Below, piece after piece: positions 27,092 through 36,758 of a stretch of 64,000 bases of DNA. A program made the translations under genes and the position numbers. The notes below the pieces were generated by a model. That model ran no database searches and was not told the origin of the DNA. It saw only the letters and a program-made list of their open reading frames with translations. The DNA is from an uncultured Ruminococcus sp. (GTDB lineage: Bacteria > Bacillota > Clostridia > Oscillospirales > Ruminococcaceae): contig CAJTOG010000003.1 in the NCBI GenBank assembly GCA_910577575.1, positions 31,784 to 95,783 of the forward strand. Reading direction: 5' to 3'. How positions within the stretch are numbered: position 1 is the stretch's first letter; each line of letters starts with the position of its first letter.

Positions 27092-28437
27092 TATATAATT
27101 TTGCCTCTTACTGCCCAGTTCATAGCATCAGTAATTTCAACATCAACAAATTGTCCGATAAGCGAATTATCTCCCTCAAATTCAACAATAATAAATTCAT
27201 TACTTTTACCTGAAACATACCCCTTTTGCTTTTTGGAAACATCATCAACAAGCACACGCATTTTCTTACCAATAAAACGTCTGTAATTTTCAGATGATAT
27301 TTCCCTCTGAATTTCAAGAAGCTTTCTCATACGACGACCTTTTACCTCATCAGAAACAAAGTCAGGCATTTCTGCTGCTTTAGTACCCGAACGCTTGGAG
27401 TAAATAAATGAATAGATATTATCATATTTCACATATTTTATTATATCAAGGGTAGCATTAAAATCCTCGTCTGATTCATTCGGAAATCCTACTATCAAAT
27501 CAGTTGTAAGTGAAAATTCAGGGTCTTTGCTTCTGATGTAATTTACTGTTTCAAGATATTTTTCAGCGGTATACCGTCTGTTCATACGGTTTAAGACATC
27601 ACTGCTCCCGCTCTGTAAAGGAAGATGCAGATGCTTTGCGATTTTGTCACATTCAAAAATAGTATCAATAAGTTCCTTTGAAGCATCTTTAGGATGTGAG
27701 GACATAAAGCGAATTATAAAATCCCCTTCAATTTTATTAAGTTCCCTTAAAAGTTTCGGAAATGCATTTACTTCACCGAAATCATTTCCATATGAATTTA
27801 CATTTTGTCCCAATAACATGATTTCTTTATAACCGTTTTCAACAAGGCTTCTGACTTCAAAAATTATATCATCAGGATTCCGACTTCTTTCACGTCCCCT
27901 GACATATGGCACTATACAATATGTACAGAAATTATTGCATCCAAACATTACAGGCACGCTTGCCTTGAATTTACTTTCTCTCACCTGTTGCGTTACTTCT
28001 GAAAAATCATCATATTCGGATATATCAACTCCGAATTTCTGACCATTAAGACAGTCAAAAAGCATCTTGGGAATACTGTTTATAGCAGAAGTTCCCACAA
28101 CAAAATCAACTTGCGGATATGATTTTTTAATCTTCTCCGCAATATGCTCCTGAGCAGTCATACAACCTGAAATACCGATAATAAGTGATGGTTTTATCTC
28201 CTTTAGTTTTTTCATACTTCCGATAATTCCGAATACTCTGTCCTCTGCATTTTCACGCACAGCACAGGTATTAAGTATAATCAAATCAGCCTTTGTTTCG
28301 TCATCAGTAAAATTATATCCGGTCTGCTGCAAAAGCCCTTTTATTTTTTCTCCGTCCGAAATATTAAGCTGACATCCGAAACTTCTTACATATGCCAACT
28401 TTGATTCACCGATAATATTTCTTATTTTATCAAGCAT
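27091..28437 (-). CDS. miaB: tRNA-2-methylthio-N6-dimethylallyladenosine synthase
   Basis: 448 residues. The N-terminal UPF0004 domain (SFGCQLNISDGEKIKG, NTCAVRENAEDRVFG) has the three auxiliary-cluster cysteines. The radical SAM motif is C-x3-C-x2-C in GCNNFCTYCIVPYVRGRERSR, and a C-terminal TRAM domain is present (IGKKMRVLVDDVSKKQKGYVSG in part). It adds the methylthio group to the MiaA product at A37. The ATG at 28437 has AGAGGTG at good spacing; an upstream ATG at 28461 lies inside the preceding gene. Confidence 0.97.
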   Translation of the reverse strand: MLDKIRNIIGESKLAYVRSFGCQLNISDGEKIKGLLQQTGYNFTDDETKADLIILNTCAVRENAEDRVFGIIGSMKKLKEIKPSLIIGISGCMTAQEHIAEKIKKSYPQVDFVVGTSAINSIPKMLFDCLNGQKFGVDISEYDDFSEVTQQVRESKFKASVPVMFGCNNFCTYCIVPYVRGRERSRNPDDIIFEVRSLVENGYKEIMLLGQNVNSYGNDFGEVNAFPKLLRELNKIEGDFIIRFMSSHPKDASKELIDTIFECDKIAKHLHLPLQSGSSDVLNRMNRRYTAEKYLETVNYIRSKDPEFSLTTDLIVGFPNESDEDFNATLDIIKYVKYDNIYSFIYSKRSGTKAAEMPDFVSDEVKGRRMRKLLEIQREISSENYRRFIGKKMRVLVDDVSKKQKGYVSGKSNEFIIVEFEGDNSLIGQFVDVEITDAMNWAVRGKII

Positions 28438-28438
28438 A

Positions 28439-28786
28439 TCAATACACCTCTGAAAATTCATAAACTACTTTTATTTTACCAATAATATGAGAATTGAAAT
28501 TATCAAGCTCATAAGCAGGAATCAATAACTCCTGATGATTTCTGTTTCCGACAGTATGAACTTCAAACTGACTGCAATATTCATCATCAACTTCAAATTC
28601 GGTAACATATCCCTTACAGTCAGATTCTCTTTTTACATTCCATTTTTCTGCAATTTCACAGGCATACTCACAATTGAGAACCGGATAAAAAATTGGCTGT
28701 TCCTGAAGTCTTGACGGAAATTCTGTATAATTGCTTTTTTCAATAAGTTCAAGTTCTGATGTCCACACTTGTCTGTATAAAATCAT
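28439..28786 (-). CDS. small conserved-looking protein (ADP-ribosylation/crystallin J1-type annotation)
   Basis: 115 residues, soluble, acidic. Segments such as FPSRLQEQPIFYPVLNCEYA, GYVTEFEVDDEYCSQFEVHTVG and LLIPAYELDNFNSHIIG resemble small bacterial proteins that databases label ADP-ribosylation/crystallin J1. That label rests on memory and says little about function. It ends one base before the miaB ATG, so the two are translationally linked, and it has its own promoter at 28820-28848. Confidence 0.65.
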   Translation of the reverse strand: MILYRQVWTSELELIEKSNYTEFPSRLQEQPIFYPVLNCEYACEIAEKWNVKRESDCKGYVTEFEVDDEYCSQFEVHTVGNRNHQELLIPAYELDNFNSHIIGKIKVVYEFSEVY

Positions 28787-28819
28787 AATATTACTTTCCT
28801 ATTTTATGATAACTCTATA

Positions 28820-28848
28820 ATTATAACATATTCTGAACATATATGCAA
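28820..28848 (-). promoter_or_regulatory. promoter upstream of the 115-aa gene and miaB
   Basis: Minus strand: -35 TTGCAT (28848-28843), 17-bp spacer, -10 TATAAT (28825-28820) with TATGT before it. Confidence 0.7.
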
Positions 28849-28860
28849 GTGTTGATTCAA

Positions 28861-28890
28861 TGAAAAAAGGGACGTTTTTAAGCGTCCCTT
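28861..28890 (-). terminator. intrinsic terminator of the mannanase gene
   Basis: Stem AAGGGACG / CGTCCCTT (28867-28874, 28883-28890), followed on the minus strand by six Ts. Confidence 0.85.
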
Positions 28891-28896
28891 AAAATC

Positions 28897-30972
28897 TTAA
28901 TTATTTTTCATCAGAGAATCAAAATAAGCTTTTTCAATCGGAAAATCAGTCTGCTTGATGAAACCGGCTTCAATTGCCTGAATGGCATTTGCATCTGCAC
29001 CCGTTACTCCGTCGCCGTTGTCAACAACGTCGGCATTCACTGCACCCTGTTCGGAGAGAGCATATTCGTCTCCATTGCCAAGATGCTGGATTATGGCGGT
29101 TGCATCGGCAATTGTTACCTTATCGTCACAGTTTGCATCACCCCAGAGAGTAACTTCAATACCGCCGCCACCGGAAGATGTTGTTTTATCCGGTTCAGAT
29201 GTAGAAGGATTTGATGAACCGCCTGAAGTATATAAGTCTTCCGGAAGGTCTTCAAGATTAATAGCATAATCACTTGTTAAAAGCTCCTTCATAGTTTCAG
29301 GATTGTTATAATCGTCACCTGAAACAAAATTATCCTGACCATTGTCATACCATGTACAGAAGTAAAGCCAAGAAGCCTTTTCTGTCTTTATATTTGAAAG
29401 GCTTGGAATTGTACTGTTTTCCATGATTGCGGCCATTTTATTGTTTTTAACATAATCAACAAGAGACCAGTAAACATTGCTGTTACAGTCCTCATTAGGT
29501 CCGCTTGTAAGTCCGTCATGACGGTTATATACAGTATCATATTTGTCAAAGCCTACAATGTCAACATAATCATCTCCCGCATACCAGCCTGCCGAATCAT
29601 CAGACCATGCATAAAGGTTCTGCTCCCAGATAAGATTATGAAGACCATATATATCAGTAAGCTGTTCATAGAGATATTTCCAAAGAGCCTTATAATCCTC
29701 TGCACCATCCTGTGACCACCAGAACCATGCTCCTTTACCGTCAAGACCTCCGTTGCCCTCCGCCTCATGGAACGGACGGAACAGAATAGGAATATTATTT
29801 TCCTGAAGAATGAGGAATTGTTCAGCTAAATCCTCAATAGCAAGATTAAGATAATCGTTTTCCTTTGTACCCTTTTTTACAGCGTTTGCAATACTGTACT
29901 GTGAATTATTCTTGTATGAACATTTAGACCAGTCAACAGCTTCACCGAGTTCATAATTTTCAAAATCAACCGGAAGATTAATATGCCAGCAAGCAGTTGC
30001 AATACCGTTCTTATTCTTTACCCAGTCAATAACACGTTCTGTTGTACCGTCATCCCAGCCATAAAGAGGATTATAATTCATAAAATCAAAGCCTCTGATA
30101 GCAGGATATGAACCGCAAAGGTCCTTAATAAAATCAAATTCCTGGTCATAGTAATCATACTTATAACTACGGTTCTGCTCATCATAAGTATATGTTCTCA
30201 CATCATCAGAACAGTGCCAATAAAATTTGTTTCCGTCCTTATCAACTGCTTCACTGTCACGGTCAATTTCATATTCTTTTCCCTTGCCGTCAACACATTT
30301 GTCTGAACCTGCGTCATAACGGATATCAGTCAAAACACTATGACCGCCGCCGTAAATCTCCTGCTGACCTGACAGAATACCCTTACCATAAACACTGTGA
30401 AGATAACTCATAAGTGCTTTTGTTTCAGCAGTTGCATCAGCATCACACGGAATATTTGTAGCCTGAGTAACATCAGGAAAAACAGCTTTTGAAACCGTCA
30501 ATTTATCAATAGCAAGATAACCATACTCATTTACAAATGCAATTTCATTCTCACCTTTTTTAAGGCGTAAAGTTCCGAAATCAATATCAGTCCATTTGTC
30601 ATAGTATGGTACCTGTTTAGTGTATTTAACGCCATTGACAACAATAGTCTGCTGACGGGGAGTCTCCTTGTCAAGAATCTGAGCACCTTTTACAACAACC
30701 TGATACATATCATCTTCAGGAACAGTAACTTTAAAACTAAGTTTATCATTTGTGAGATAAGTAAAACCTTCACCGCTATATTCTCCGCCTATTGCAACTC
30801 CATAAATATCAGTCCAGAGTGTTGCCCCTTCCATATCTTCACCTTCAATAGTAAAAGGAAAAGAAGTTGTTTCAGTATCAGCAGCCATAACAGGTGCGAT
30901 ATACGGAACAGATGCGGCTGTCATTGCTGTCGCAGAGAGAGCAGCAAAACATTTTTTAAATAAATTGTTCAT
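28897..30972 (-). CDS. cellulosomal GH26 beta-mannanase with CBM35 and dockerin
   Basis: 691 residues, secreted. The signal peptide covers about 1-30. A CBM35-like module follows (about 36-165; FTIEGEDMEGATLW). The GH26 catalytic domain (about 175-585) has CWHINLP, the acid/base region PILFRPFHEAEGNG and a nucleophile region around AAIMENSTIP. After a short Ser/Thr/Gly linker comes a type III-like dockerin (about 622-690) with two calcium-loop repeats, GDANCDDKVTIADATAII and DNGDGVTGADANAI. It cuts beta-1,4-mannan while docked on a cohesin scaffold; the scaE/cttA genes at the right edge show such a scaffold exists here. It is a single-gene unit with its own terminator. Confidence 0.93.
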   Translation of the reverse strand: MNNLFKKCFAALSATAMTAASVPYIAPVMAADTETTSFPFTIEGEDMEGATLWTDIYGVAIGGEYSGEGFTYLTNDKLSFKVTVPEDDMYQVVVKGAQILDKETPRQQTIVVNGVKYTKQVPYYDKWTDIDFGTLRLKKGENEIAFVNEYGYLAIDKLTVSKAVFPDVTQATNIPCDADATAETKALMSYLHSVYGKGILSGQQEIYGGGHSVLTDIRYDAGSDKCVDGKGKEYEIDRDSEAVDKDGNKFYWHCSDDVRTYTYDEQNRSYKYDYYDQEFDFIKDLCGSYPAIRGFDFMNYNPLYGWDDGTTERVIDWVKNKNGIATACWHINLPVDFENYELGEAVDWSKCSYKNNSQYSIANAVKKGTKENDYLNLAIEDLAEQFLILQENNIPILFRPFHEAEGNGGLDGKGAWFWWSQDGAEDYKALWKYLYEQLTDIYGLHNLIWEQNLYAWSDDSAGWYAGDDYVDIVGFDKYDTVYNRHDGLTSGPNEDCNSNVYWSLVDYVKNNKMAAIMENSTIPSLSNIKTEKASWLYFCTWYDNGQDNFVSGDDYNNPETMKELLTSDYAINLEDLPEDLYTSGGSSNPSTSEPDKTTSSGGGGIEVTLWGDANCDDKVTIADATAIIQHLGNGDEYALSEQGAVNADVVDNGDGVTGADANAIQAIEAGFIKQTDFPIEKAYFDSLMKNN

Positions 30973-31164
30973 TTTAATAATCCTCCTTTTGAATTTTGAT
31001 ATAATTACCTATCAGAAATAAAAAATTATCGTTTCTGACTTTTTAAATCTTTTAAAAAATAAATATGAATACCAAAAATTCCATAATATGCTATAACAAA
31101 TGATTTATAATATTTCAGTTTTATTGATTTGAATTTTCTTCTGTTTCCTGAATTATTTTGCGAC

Positions 31165-31196
31165 GTTAAAAATATAACAGTCTAACCATTTTTAAC
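31165..31196. promoter_or_regulatory. 9-bp inverted repeat in the mannanase leader
   Basis: GTTAAAAAT (31165-31173) and ATTTTTAAC (31188-31196) form perfect arms around 14 bases. It could be an operator for a carbohydrate-responsive repressor or an RNA hairpin in the leader. No T tract follows, so it is not a terminator. Confidence 0.4.
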
Positions 31197-31353
31197 CTGA
31201 GAAAATATGTTTTTCTGAAATCATATTCCCTTAAGTTTATATCTGCTTATATACATCATATCCTTATACCTTCAGTATATAAATACAATTAAACCAGATA
31301 GCAATTTTGAAAACTTCATAAAGTACCTTTTAAAATTTAATTTCCATAATAAT

Positions 31354-31382
31354 ATTATATACCATATGATTAAACAATGCAA
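31354..31382 (-). promoter_or_regulatory. weak candidate promoter of the mannanase gene
   Basis: Minus strand: -35 TTGCAT (31382-31377), 17-bp spacer, -10 TATAAT (31359-31354). The -35 is poor and the region is AT-rich, so chance is possible. Confidence 0.4.
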
Positions 31383-31458
31383 TGATTTTTATAAAAAAAA
31401 ATAAATTTGTCTTAAATTACAAATATATTATAATTTTTTTGTGAACTAAGTAAAAAAA

Positions 31459-31478
31459 TCCCTGCAAAAAAGCAGGGA
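31459..31478 (-). terminator. terminator of the Gld-like ABC operon
   Basis: Stem TCCCTGC / GCAGGGA around six As, followed on the minus strand by seven Ts. Confidence 0.85.
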
Positions 31479-31489
31479 ATAAATCACAT

Positions 31490-31771
31490 TCAATTATTAA
31501 GTGCCTTATCAAGCCATACCTTAGCAATGTCAAGAGCTTCATAAAGTCCACATTCACGGTCAGTACGCTTTACAAAAGCTTTCATGGGGTCAGGTTCATT
31601 TGTATCCATCTGAATAACTCTTACCTTTGAAGTCATTTTATTTCCGTCAATATCTTTTACTGCGAGTATCTGAATCCAGATTACATAGGGGTCGGACATA
31701 TAGCCATAATAAAGCTGATTTCCGTTTCTTACGAGCGGATAACCCCTGTATGTCTTAAACTTTTCGTTCAT
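31490..31771 (-). CDS. 93-aa protein of unknown function at the end of the Gld-like operon
   Basis: 93 residues, soluble, no signal peptide. Readable segments are FKTYRGYPLVRNGNQLYYG, VIWIQILAVKD and the helical C-terminus GLYEALDIAKVWLDKAL. AGGAGG lies before the ATG at 31771; a farther ATG at 31813 is in the spacer. It is the last gene of the operon, ahead of a strong terminator. No family is recognised with confidence. Confidence 0.75.
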   Translation of the reverse strand: MNEKFKTYRGYPLVRNGNQLYYGYMSDPYVIWIQILAVKDIDGNKMTSKVRVIQMDTNEPDPMKAFVKRTDRECGLYEALDIAKVWLDKALNN

Positions 31772-31821
31772 AATATATAATCCTCCTTTGACAACAGATT
31801 GTACAAATGTCATCTGCTTAA

Positions 31822-33357
31822 TTATTTCCAGGTTTTTATAAAATCTTCCTCTGAATTAAGCTTCTTTGCATTTTCAATAAGTGTTTCGACATAAGATTTT
31901 GAAATAAAGAACTTGCTTTCACCATTTACGGCAATAAGGGAAGTCATCGAAGAATAATCATAAAATTCAAAAAGATTTGTACTGTTATCATATGAATCAG
32001 TATATTCAAGAACTGCCATAGGTTCGCCGGCAGGAATTTTTTCATCAAGAGCAAAATTTTCAGCATTTCCGCTTATCAGGAAACTATAGAACTGTCTGTA
32101 TCGCTCACTGCTGAATTCTCCGCCATTCAGAGTTGTTCTGAAATCATCTGATTTCAGCGATTCAATTTCTGCATCAGGGTCAATTCTTTCAGTAACGAAT
32201 TTATATTCATCATCTCCGGCAGTCAAACTTAAATCCGTGATATTCCATACATATGAAGCAATGAAAATAGTTGATGCAATATCAACCGGCTGTACAACCG
32301 TCCACTTTGCATTTTCGGTACTGACAATAAATATAACATTCCCACCGTCCATCATTGCATAACAGCACTTTTTATTTTCATCATCGGTAAAAGGCTCACT
32401 AAGCAAAAGTTTATAATCATTGCCGTCATCACATTCCATGGTTACAGCACAGAAAGGTTCTTTGAGTCCTGCTTCTGCAATATCTGAATCCGAACAATGA
32501 ACGCTGTATATTCCATCCGCACTAAGTCCGAACATTCCTGTTGTTATATCAGTTGATTTCTCAACAGAAAGATATGCCTGTGTCGGTTCTTTCATCATAT
32601 GAGATGCAGAAGTTCCTCCGCTGTATGTGTCATCATTCTTAATATATTCAAGGTAAATATCATAGTCAATATCCTCACGTTCAATTCTGAGACTTTCGAC
32701 TACAGGCTGTTCATCAGGAGATGCAAGCACTTTTGTCTCAACAAATTCAATAAGTGACTTGCTGTAGTTTGCAATTGTTGAGTTTTTTACAGTAAATACA
32801 GTATCAACGCCATCAAGCATTACATAGGTAACATCACCGCTCGGTGCTTCATTGCCTATAAAAAGCGTATATTCCGTACCTGTTTCATACTCGACATCAA
32901 CTGTAATCTCCGGTGATGCAAGACCGAATTTAGCAAGGTCAGTACAGTTCTTCTCAATAACAGCTTCAGAAGTCAGTCCGTTGGCATTGTTTGCAAGAGT
33001 ACCTATAACAGATGTTTTCATTTCAATATCCTGATAGCCGTCAAGAGTATAAGTCGCAACGCCATTTTCTGTTTTTTCATCTCTCTGAACAACCCGAAGC
33101 TCGTCCGTTCTGTTTTTTACATCGACAGTTTTAACAACGCCTTTAAGGTCTGCTCCTGTATCGGGGTCTGTGCCTGTAACTTTATCATCATGTATCAATA
33201 TGACAGCCTGTTGTTCGGCTTCCGAGCTTTCAGTTCCGGAAGAATTATTTGCATCTTCATCATCGTCTGGCTGTGTAAGCATAAGTGCAGCATATCCGCC
33301 GCCAAGAACGGCAAGCACCGTACTGAGTCCGATAATTCCTTTAACTGATTTCTTCAT
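31822..33357 (-). CDS. DUF4340-type membrane-anchored extracellular protein
   Basis: 511 residues. An N-terminal transmembrane segment (about 8-27) precedes an acidic linker and an extracellular part with two repeated halves (LAKFGLASPEITVDVEYETG and AEAGLKEPFCAVTMECDDG), each built like DUF4340 modules. This family accompanies GldG-type ABC exporters. It overlaps the upstream GldG-like gene by 4 bases (ATGA). The role is unknown; probably an extracellular part of the exporter. Confidence 0.8.
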   Translation of the reverse strand: MKKSVKGIIGLSTVLAVLGGGYAALMLTQPDDDEDANNSSGTESSEAEQQAVILIHDDKVTGTDPDTGADLKGVVKTVDVKNRTDELRVVQRDEKTENGVATYTLDGYQDIEMKTSVIGTLANNANGLTSEAVIEKNCTDLAKFGLASPEITVDVEYETGTEYTLFIGNEAPSGDVTYVMLDGVDTVFTVKNSTIANYSKSLIEFVETKVLASPDEQPVVESLRIEREDIDYDIYLEYIKNDDTYSGGTSASHMMKEPTQAYLSVEKSTDITTGMFGLSADGIYSVHCSDSDIAEAGLKEPFCAVTMECDDGNDYKLLLSEPFTDDENKKCCYAMMDGGNVIFIVSTENAKWTVVQPVDIASTIFIASYVWNITDLSLTAGDDEYKFVTERIDPDAEIESLKSDDFRTTLNGGEFSSERYRQFYSFLISGNAENFALDEKIPAGEPMAVLEYTDSYDNSTNLFEFYDYSSMTSLIAVNGESKFFISKSYVETLIENAKKLNSEEDFIKTWK

Positions 33358-34970
33358 TTATTCTTTCTCCATACCAATACGGCAACACCGGCAATTGCAA
33401 TAAGCAAAGGAATTACAACAATAACAATTACCTGAACAACCCGTGCAGAAGCCATTGTAATTGCAAGACCTGACTGCTGAATTGTCTTTTCGGGAATTAT
33501 AACGCTTTCTTCCTTGCCTGATATATTATTTACAATATTAAGAACCGCATTTGCATTATTATAAGTGTTTGTACTCGAAAGTACAGCACTGTCAAGCATA
33601 AACGGACTGCTGATTACAAGAAGGTCGCTTCCATAAATATCAAGCTGTTTTGATGTTTCTTTTCTTGCTTTCACGACAACATTATATGAAGCTTTTTCGC
33701 TTGATGAATCACCTGTTTCGAGTGAAGTGAGATATGAAGTAGACTTTGATTTTAGTATCTCATCATTTATAGTATCATTATTCTTGCTTATAATATTTAT
33801 CGGCTTTGCATATGATGCTATAATCGGAAGTGTTTCATTCGGCAGAGTTCCAACAGTTTCAGAATCAGCAATTTCAAGCATAGGTGCATAATCGGTCATA
33901 TTGTTAAGCGAACGATAGGTTGCCTGCACCATGTTTTCATCCATGACTGCGGATTGTTCAATGCTTATTTTCCATTCCTCTAAAAATGAATTGATATTGG
34001 GAAGATTTGTTGCATAAAAATTCGGAATATAAATCATATCTTTTTCATAATTTCCGCCGTTATATAGAAAATCACTGAGTTTTGCAATAATATCCTCCGA
34101 AAAATCAACCTGTGGAGCAGCAACAATAACCATATCGTATTCTTCAGGGCTGAGTGCGTCTGAAGCAATATCAATTTCAGTACAGTCATATCCATTTGTT
34201 GAAAGGAATGATTCAAATGAATTTGCAATAGATTCATGAGACGCATCAAAAATTGAATTTCCATTCATAGTTGTAACAACAGCCGTTCTTACGGGATTAG
34301 CATCAGCAACGGCTCTGATAGCAGAAGTTATTGTGCTTTCACCTGCAAAAGCCATGTTGATATTAGTCTGCGTACTGTCACGGGTAGGTGCTATCATACC
34401 TGTAACCTGTTCAGGAGTTATAACCTTTACTCTTTCATTGCAGTAAAGAACTATACTGCCCTGTTCAATTTCACCATTATAGTATTTGTTGAAACGTGTA
34501 ACAACATCAGGGTCTTTATTCATGTCAACATATTTAACACTGATACTTCCGCTTCCCTGTTCTGCATAAACAGTGTATTTTTCCAGAATTTCAGGAATAA
34601 TATTGAACGGCATCTCAACAATTGCTCCATAATACTGATAAAACATTGCTTCGTACTGCTGTGAAAGGGAATCAAAATAATTCTTTGTTGTCATTACAGT
34701 AATTTCAATATCCTTATCAATAGCTTTTACAGCATCAATTGATTCATCTGTAAGTTCATATCTGTTATCAGGTGTCAAATCAAGCTTTATGGGATAGCGC
34801 TTCATAAGAAGTCCGCACATAAGATTCAAAACTATAACAATGGCAATTACAAGTACAACAACTGCTATTGACATTGAACCGAATTTAAGCTTTTTGAAAT
34901 TTTTCGGCTTTTTCTGTTTTACAGTTCCCTGTCCGGAAACCTCTGTTAATTCTTTTTCTTTTTTACTCAT
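33354..34970 (-). CDS. GldG-like ABC exporter accessory protein
   Basis: 538 residues. One N-terminal transmembrane helix (about 31-53), a long extracellular domain with the GldG/DUF4350-like start RYPIKLDLTPDNRYELTDES, and one C-terminal helix (about 512-533) before WRKNK. These are the landmarks of GldG-family proteins, paired with GldA ATPase and GldF permease. In Bacteroidetes that set is tied to gliding; in Clostridia it is a wall-associated transporter of unknown cargo. It overlaps the DUF4340-like gene and follows the permease by 22 bases. Confidence 0.88.
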   Translation of the reverse strand: MSKKEKELTEVSGQGTVKQKKPKNFKKLKFGSMSIAVVVLVIAIVIVLNLMCGLLMKRYPIKLDLTPDNRYELTDESIDAVKAIDKDIEITVMTTKNYFDSLSQQYEAMFYQYYGAIVEMPFNIIPEILEKYTVYAEQGSGSISVKYVDMNKDPDVVTRFNKYYNGEIEQGSIVLYCNERVKVITPEQVTGMIAPTRDSTQTNINMAFAGESTITSAIRAVADANPVRTAVVTTMNGNSIFDASHESIANSFESFLSTNGYDCTEIDIASDALSPEEYDMVIVAAPQVDFSEDIIAKLSDFLYNGGNYEKDMIYIPNFYATNLPNINSFLEEWKISIEQSAVMDENMVQATYRSLNNMTDYAPMLEIADSETVGTLPNETLPIIASYAKPINIISKNNDTINDEILKSKSTSYLTSLETGDSSSEKASYNVVVKARKETSKQLDIYGSDLLVISSPFMLDSAVLSSTNTYNNANAVLNIVNNISGKEESVIIPEKTIQQSGLAITMASARVVQVIVIVVIPLLIAIAGVAVLVWRKNK

Positions 34971-34992
34971 TGGTTTTTATCTCCTTTCCGCA

Positions 34993-35697
34993 TCAGCCCC
35001 AGCGTCTTTTATCAAGAACTCTCACAGTAAAGAAATTGAAAATAAAAGCGGTACTGATAAAAAACAATATGCTTGAAAGGTTGAAAACTCCGCTAGTAAA
35101 TTCGACATATCTTGAATAGAATGAAAGTGAAAGCATAGCTTTCTGAATATGTTCATTGGATATATTTGCAGCAAGCGAATCAAAAAGATAAAGTACAAAG
35201 AGTGCAAGCATACTTGCAACAGCAGATGCCATCTGATTTTCGGTAAGCGACGAAACAAAAACTCCAACTGCAATAAACGCAGCTCCTAAAAACAACATGG
35301 CAAAATAGTTGCCCAGAAGAGTCGACCACACAATATCACCATAAACAGCAACAAATATTGAATAAATAAATACAATGCTTTCAGCTATGACAAACAAAGT
35401 AAGTGCAGCAAAATATTTACCTAAAACAATTGACCACAAACCTATAGGTGCAGTAAGAAGTCCTTGGTCTGTACGGTTTTTCTTTTCCTCACTCATAAGC
35501 TTCATGGTAAGAATCGGAATAAGGAACAGAACCACAATAAACATTGAACCAAACATTGCTGACATATCAGAAGTAGCTGAACCTATAACGCCATAAAAGA
35601 AGAAAATTCCTGAAAGCAGTGCATAAACTGATAAAAATACATATGCAACGCCCGATGTAAAAAACGCACCCATTTCACGTCTGTAAATTGCTCCCAT
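34993..35697 (-). CDS. ABC-2 type permease (GldF-like)
   Basis: 234 residues with six hydrophobic helices. The N-terminus MGAIYRREMGAFFTSGVAYVF and the EEKKNRTDQGLLTAPIG loop between helices 2 and 3 are typical of GldF/NosY-like permeases. It would form the channel for the ATPase encoded upstream. The start overlaps the ATPase stop by one base (TAATG). Confidence 0.93.
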   Translation of the reverse strand: MGAIYRREMGAFFTSGVAYVFLSVYALLSGIFFFYGVIGSATSDMSAMFGSMFIVVLFLIPILTMKLMSEEKKNRTDQGLLTAPIGLWSIVLGKYFAALTLFVIAESIVFIYSIFVAVYGDIVWSTLLGNYFAMLFLGAAFIAVGVFVSSLTENQMASAVASMLALFVLYLFDSLAANISNEHIQKAMLSLSFYSRYVEFTSGVFNLSSILFFISTAFIFNFFTVRVLDKRRWG

Positions 35698-36758
35698 TAT
35701 TCTTCCCCTCCTTTTTCAAGATTCACTTTTTCAGAAGCCACAAGCTCGCCGTTTTCAACATTTATGTCAAGCTTCGGAGCATCATTCTTTTTATCATTTC
35801 CTACAACAACATCACCCATAGTAATTTTAAGGAATATGTCTTCAAGAGTCAAGTCTGAAAGCTGAAGCATAAGAATATTCCAGTTCTTATCTCTGCAAAG
35901 CTTGTTGACAGCACGACGGACATCTGTTTTTTCATCTGCTTCAACATCATAGTCATAAATACCATGTTCTCTTTCCATATCAGCACGTACGTATTTAATA
36001 CCTTCAAGACTTCTGAGTGCATCAACAATTTCCTGTTTATCGGCCACAGTATGAGTGGTTCCCTCAATACGCAAGGTCATTTTATGCTCGTTTGTAATAC
36101 TTTTTGCAATTTCGTCTGCTGTGCCGTCAGCGGCAACAACACCTTTGTTTATAATTATGATTCTGTCGCATACTGCCTGAATTTCCGGAAGTATGTGAGA
36201 CGAAAGAATAACGGTATGATTCTTTCCGAGCTTTTTTATAAGCGAACGAATTTCAATAATCTGATTCGGGTCAAGTCCGACAGTAGGCTCGTCAAGTATA
36301 AGAACGGGCGGATTATTTATCAAAGCCTGAGCAAGTCCTACACGCTGTTTATATCCCTTTGAAAGATTCCTGATAAGTCTGCCTCTTACCTGAGTAATCT
36401 TACAGAGATTACAGATTTCCTCAAGATGTTTTTTTCTTGAAAGCTTGCATTTCTTCAAATCATACATGAAATTAAGATATCCGTCAACAGTCATATCAAC
36501 ATAAAGAGGCGGAATCTCAGGCAGATATCCTATATTCGCCTTAGCTTTTATAGGGTCTTCCAGAATATCCGTGTTATTGATTAGAATCTGTCCGGACGTT
36601 GAAGAAATATAGCCTGTAAGCATATTCATAGTTGTTGACTTTCCTGCTCCGTTCGGTCCGAGAAAGCCAAGAATCTGTCCTTTTTCAACAGTAAAGCTTA
36701 TGTTGTTTACGGCCTGCTTATCGCCGTAACGCTTGACAAGGTTTCTGACCTCAATCAT
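35697..36758 (-). CDS. ABC transporter ATPase (GldA-like)
   Basis: 353 residues. Walker A GPNGAGKST, signature LSKGYKQRVGLAQALI, Walker B VLILDEPTVGLD and H-switch SSHILPE are all intact. The C-terminal about 120 residues are an extra domain with an acidic end, as in NatA/GldA-type exporters. GGAGGATACC precedes the ATG. It leads the five-gene operon ATPase, permease, GldG-like, DUF4340-like, small protein. Confidence 0.95.
   Translation of the reverse strand: MIEVRNLVKRYGDKQAVNNISFTVEKGQILGFLGPNGAGKSTTMNMLTGYISSTSGQILINNTDILEDPIKAKANIGYLPEIPPLYVDMTVDGYLNFMYDLKKCKLSRKKHLEEICNLCKITQVRGRLIRNLSKGYKQRVGLAQALINNPPVLILDEPTVGLDPNQIIEIRSLIKKLGKNHTVILSSHILPEIQAVCDRIIIINKGVVAADGTADEIAKSITNEHKMTLRIEGTTHTVADKQEIVDALRSLEGIKYVRADMEREHGIYDYDVEADEKTDVRRAVNKLCRDKNWNILMLQLSDLTLEDIFLKITMGDVVVGNDKKNDAPKLDINVENGELVASEKVNLEKGGEE

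Larger units (their letters stand above)
30973..31489 (-). other. AT-rich leader region of the mannanase gene
   Basis: 517 bases without a credible coding frame on either strand. They hold a good AGGAGG-type ribosome binding site just before 30972, a 9-bp inverted repeat (31165-31196), a weak promoter (31354-31382) and the terminator of the upstream gene (31459-31478). If the promoter is real, the mannanase mRNA has a leader of nearly 380 bases. Confidence 0.6.
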
